From positions 4,925,622 to 4,989,621 of the forward strand of contig NC_052489.1 of NCBI RefSeq assembly GCF_009730915.1: a stretch of 64,000 bases of DNA, given 5' to 3'. How positions within the stretch are numbered: the first letter of the stretch is position 1; every line of letters begins with the position of its first letter. The position numbers and the translations under genes were made by a program. The stretch comes from Dioscorea cayenensis subsp. rotundata (taxonomy: Eukaryota; Streptophyta; Magnoliopsida; Dioscoreales; Dioscoreaceae). Of this stretch, positions 60,272 to 64,000 are shown one piece after another. The notes below the pieces were generated by a model. That model was not told where the DNA came from, did no database searches, and saw only the letters and a list, made by a program, of their open reading frames with translations.

Positions 60272-63200
60272 ATGGCGGCGACCCTCGAGCTCCACTCCGT
60301 GCTGCGCCTCCCTTCCTTGCCCTCTCCTCCGCGATGGGCCATCCATCGCGCCTCCATCGTATGCCGCGCCGTCTCTGCTGCGTCGCCCCCGATCTTGGTC
60401 GCCGATGGTGAGCTGGAGGCTCTGGATGGCCGCGAGCGCACCGTCGCCCGCATCGGATTGCCTAGCAAGGGCCGCATGGCTGAGGAAACACTGGAGCTTC
60501 TCAAGGTGTGGTGTTTACCTTTGACTTGTTTGTTTGGGTTTTTTGGTCTCTGGTTTATTGGGTTTTGGTTGTGGTTTTGTGGACAGGCTTGTCAGCTGAC
60601 GGTGAAACAGGCGAATCCGAGGCAGTACGTGGCTTACATTCCTCAGGTTGTTTGGTTTTGGAAATTTACTTACTTTAGGTTGTTCTTATGTTTTATTTCT
60701 TTAATTAGTTATTTTTACCATTGAATGAGGAGAGGTGACATGAATCTGCAGCTTTTCTTCTTTTTTTTTTGGGGGGGGCGTAATGTGGATAGATTAATTA
60801 GGATAAGAGGATGAAATAGATGAATTGATGAAGGGTCCATTAAATTTTCAGTTTTATTTTCACAGTACTGGTGATTATTCCTGTTTAATTTTGTTTTAAG
60901 TTGGATGATATCAGTTCAATTGCTCTTATACTGGTTTTATATGTGTCACTTGAACCAGTGCTTGGATCAAGTTTTCAAATTGTTGTAAGATTGGGCAATG
61001 TTTTTGCTTCATGAAGATTTTTAATCTTGATGCCTCAGTGGCATATGTTGCTCCAATCTCATGGTGCAAAATAATCAATTCCTTAATTTATTTATGCAGC
61101 TCGAGAACTTGGAGGTGTGGTTTCAGCGACCTAAAGATATTGTTCGTAAATTAAAGTCTGGAGATCTAGACCTTGGTATTGTAGGTTTAGATACTGTCAC
61201 TGAGCATGGACAGGTAACCTTTTGTATTGTGTGTGATAATGGTTCTATTCAATCCTTATATTCTCTTTTATTTACTGTATTAGATAGAAATGCTAGCGAT
61301 GGGACTCTCTCAAAAATATGTTGTACAATCTGTGAGTGCTATATATGAAGTTAAAGAATTCCAAGAGTACACCAATAAAGTTCTATATACTCCTTAATGT
61401 CTATTCAAGTTGTTGCTTCAGATAGAGATCTTACAATAATTACCGTCCAAAAGTACATAGCACGATCTTTACTAGGCAAATCGGAAGATAAAAAATAAGA
61501 ATTTAAACAGTATTCAGTAGAGCAACATGCAAAATATTGGGAATGCTTGCATATTACAAGTGCAACTTATGTGTTGAGTGCTTGATCCCGAGCCCTTTAA
61601 AACGAATTCTATGTTTGTTTCTTATTACATTCTCAATATGAAAATCAAGATAGGATGATGAATGCTTGGAATGCTGAGGTTGTTGAAAGATCTAGTTTGT
61701 TAATCATGGTATTCATAACATGCAACCTACTTTTATTTCTCTTAGATTCTCCAAGAATTTGTGAGACGCTAGAAGGAAATAAAGATAGAAGTGGGTAGTC
61801 AATCTGTCTTTGAGTTACTATAGTATCACCATACTTACCCTTGATTCTAACAACTATCAATTAAAGCTTTGTTGTTGTCACACTTTTCAATTGCTAAGTA
61901 TGCTGAAGTATATACATTGATTCATTCCATTAGTTTAAACTCTTTTGGGCAGGGAAGTGAGGATTTGGTTCTCATTCATGATGAACTCGATTTTGGACAT
62001 TGTCATTTATCTATTGCAGTAAGTACTTTAACTTATTCTGTTCTAAGTCATTGATATGTTCACCCTTTTTTCTGCAATATTACACTTTATTGGTTATTAC
62101 ATCAGATTCCCCAATATGGAATTTTCGAAAATGTGAACTCCATAGAAGAGCTAGCGCAAATGCCTCATTGGACAGAGGAGAGACCTTTAAGAATAGCAAC
62201 GGGATTTTCATACGTACGCCAACATTCTTTCTTTCTTTCTTTTTTGGTTTTTCATTTTAACTTCCAAATTGAAACTGCTTATGTTCAACTATGTCTGCTA
62301 TACGCTTTCCTTACAGCTTGGCCCTAAGTTTACAGCAGAGAAGGGTCTGAAGCATGTTATCTTTTCAAGTGCTGATGGGGCACTGGAGGCAGCTCCAGCG
62401 GTTAGGCTTTCTCCTTCGGTTGATCAATTTCTTTTGGAACTTCTATGCTGTTGGATATGAAGATAATTATTTATATGATAATAGTGTTCATCTTATGTGA
62501 TTGATTCTCAACTTTGCTCATACATCATGTATTGCTGTAATTCATTGTCTAAGTGCTATATTTTTCTTGTTTTGTTTTGATTATGCATTTCATGATGTGA
62601 TAATACTGAGGATTGCAGTTCATTTCTCATCATTTATAACAAGCCAAAATTCAAATTAATGTTATAACACAACTCTTCTTATGCTTCTAATTTTAGACAT
62701 AGGCCTTGAAGGATGATACTCAAGCAAAAGAAGCCACTTTGTTATGTGTAGGTTTTTATGCTTTGTTGGAGTTGGAGGAGTGTCTGAGCAAACAATCAAT
62801 ATAACCTTTTTAAATATTTAAAATTTAGAAGAGACCTCATGTTTTTAAACTTGTGGAATTGCTGTAATGTTTTCATACGCAAATTGAGCAGGATAGCACC
62901 CACTAGACTTTGTCAATTTTCTTCAAAGTTTATTTCAATTGCAGATGGGGATAGCAGATGGAATTCTGGATCTAGTGAGTAGTGGGACAACTTTGCGCGA
63001 AAATGATTTGAAAGAAATTGAAGGTGGTGTTGTTTTGGAAAGCCAGGTAAATATGATGCAGTATATGTTGTGGCCAACTCTTTATTCTGCAGCTCATCAA
63101 CAATATTTGTTGGTTTGATAGAACTAATGCTCACATTTGAAACTTATTTATGATTGAGCGTGTTTATGAGATCTTACCAATCACTGCTGTAGGGTGTACT

Positions 63201-63479
63201 AGTTGGTAGTAAAAAAGCCTTGATCCAGCGTGAAGGGGTATTAGAAAGTACCCATGAGATTCTGGAAAGACTAGAAGCACACTTAAGGGCGGTTGGGCAA
63301 TTTACGGTAACTGTTGGTTATTGCATTACTTTGCAATTCTTGGTTACAATATGCACATTCTACATTAAGAATAGAGCTATTCTATTTTGAAATGAAAGGT
63401 AGTTGCAAACATGAGGGGAAGCAGTGAGCAAGAAGTGGCAGAGAGGATTCTTGGTCATGCTGAATTATCTGGCTTGCAG
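60272..63479 (+). CDS. HISN1: ATP phosphoribosyltransferase, histidine biosynthesis (3' end missing)
   Basis: Catalyses the first committed step of histidine synthesis in the plastid: ATP plus PRPP to phosphoribosyl-ATP. Nine exons join in phase 0: 60272-60505, 60587-60646, 61100-61213, 61953-62018, 62106-62213, 62317-62400, 62945-63046, 63193-63306, 63399-63479, giving 321 residues. The full plant enzyme is about 410, so the last ~90, the regulatory ACT-like end, lie beyond the window. Residues 1-50 are a basic, Ser- and Ala-rich transit peptide. Conserved core motifs include [48 protein letters not shown], the HisG signature region starting ALEAAPAMGIADGI, and [18 protein letters not shown]. 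Exon 1 is GC-rich. Every intron is a multiple-of-three insertion point in phase 0. Start at 60272 is the first ATG after a short leader. Confidence 0.96.
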
Positions 63480-64000
63480 GTAAAGCCTTATAAAACAGTT
63501 GCTATATGGTTTTTTTTTTGTGATGGGCAATATTTGCTTTGTAGTCAGTATGGTGATCACTATGGTTTCGTGCTAAAGAGATTGCTTTAATCCTCAACAT
63601 TGCAGATAGGCATTTTACAGCAATACCAACAAATCCTCAATTTGTAGCTGGCTGTACAGATCCTGTAGAAAATTATTTATCATTCACAAATACTTTCCTT
63701 TTCCCCTCATCCTTAGTACACACCATGGTGATACTATTTTTTCTTTTCACCTCTGCCATGCCATTTTAAGTCCTCATTTTGGCCTTTTAAGCACCCATTT
63801 AAACTGCTATATTAGTAGGTCTACAATCTTTACGGCTACCTCTGATTTTATGTTCAATTTAAGCTACTTCGACTATTTTTTTCCTCGTTCTAAAGTATAA
63901 CTCTGGATTGTTTCTACTCTTTCTTGCTTGGTTATTTCCAGAAAAAAGTGATGTGCATTGTTGCCATGTGTAACTCAAGCAAATTCTAAATCTCAACCTC
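63480..64000 (+). other. HISN1 intron, start
   Basis: After the donor at 63480 (GTAAAG) no further conserved HISN1 exon appears before the window ends. The sequence is AT-rich intronic. Confidence 0.6.

Noticed and set aside
1..64000. CRISPR arrays, bacterial operons, rRNA or tRNA genes
   Set aside because: No spacer-repeat structure, and no rRNA or convincing tRNA cloverleaf was recognised. The 20-bp arrays have no constant repeat with unique spacers and sit in a plant transposon.

Overview
The window is nuclear DNA from a flowering plant. The evidence is spliced genes with GT-AG introns, a plastid-import gene, class VIII myosin and VAL-type B3 genes found only in plants, and Mutator-like and LTR elements. 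The first coding exons of VPS28, HISN1 and the VAL gene are GC-rich while the rest is AT-rich, a 5'-to-3' gradient more typical of monocots; I would not name a species.

Left part (1-35,500) is the gene-bearing part. It holds a class VIII myosin (minus, 11 exons seen, 3' part missing), a VAL/HSI2-type B3 repressor (plus, 12 exons, complete by splicing), VPS28 of ESCRT-I (minus, 2 exons), TIC20-I of the chloroplast inner-envelope translocon (plus, 2 coding exons) and a nuclear bL36 ribosomal protein gene (minus, 2 coding exons plus an inferred 5' leader exon). VPS28 and TIC20 are head to head across a short shared upstream region; TIC20 and L36 converge. The inferred 3.6-kb leader intron of L36 holds an uninterrupted retrotransposon gag reading frame in the same orientation, with a splice-acceptor-like CAG just before its ATG. 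Exon boundaries were joined by hand; the phases agree at every junction given.

Middle part (35,785-50,750) is a nest of decayed transposons. A Mutator-like element (MULE) of the type that pairs a MURA transposase with a Ulp1-like (C48) cysteine protease lies between weak terminal repeats and a near-match 9-bp target duplication. A second, inverted and truncated copy sits beside it, so the two protease genes diverge from a common centre near 45 kb. The second copy ends against one LTR with its tRNA-iMet primer binding site. All introns and flanks I checked inside these elements are made of a degenerate tandem repeat with a strict ~20-bp step around a GTTTAA core. This is the strongest unexplained signal in the window.

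Right part (50,750-60,140) has no gene I can defend. It holds MITE-like elements, a duplicated MITE pair, a long inverted repeat, microsatellites and GC-rich element cores. At the right edge HISN1 (ATP phosphoribosyltransferase, first step of histidine synthesis, plastid) begins at 60,272, preceded by two G-boxes 11 bp apart; its last exons lie beyond the window.
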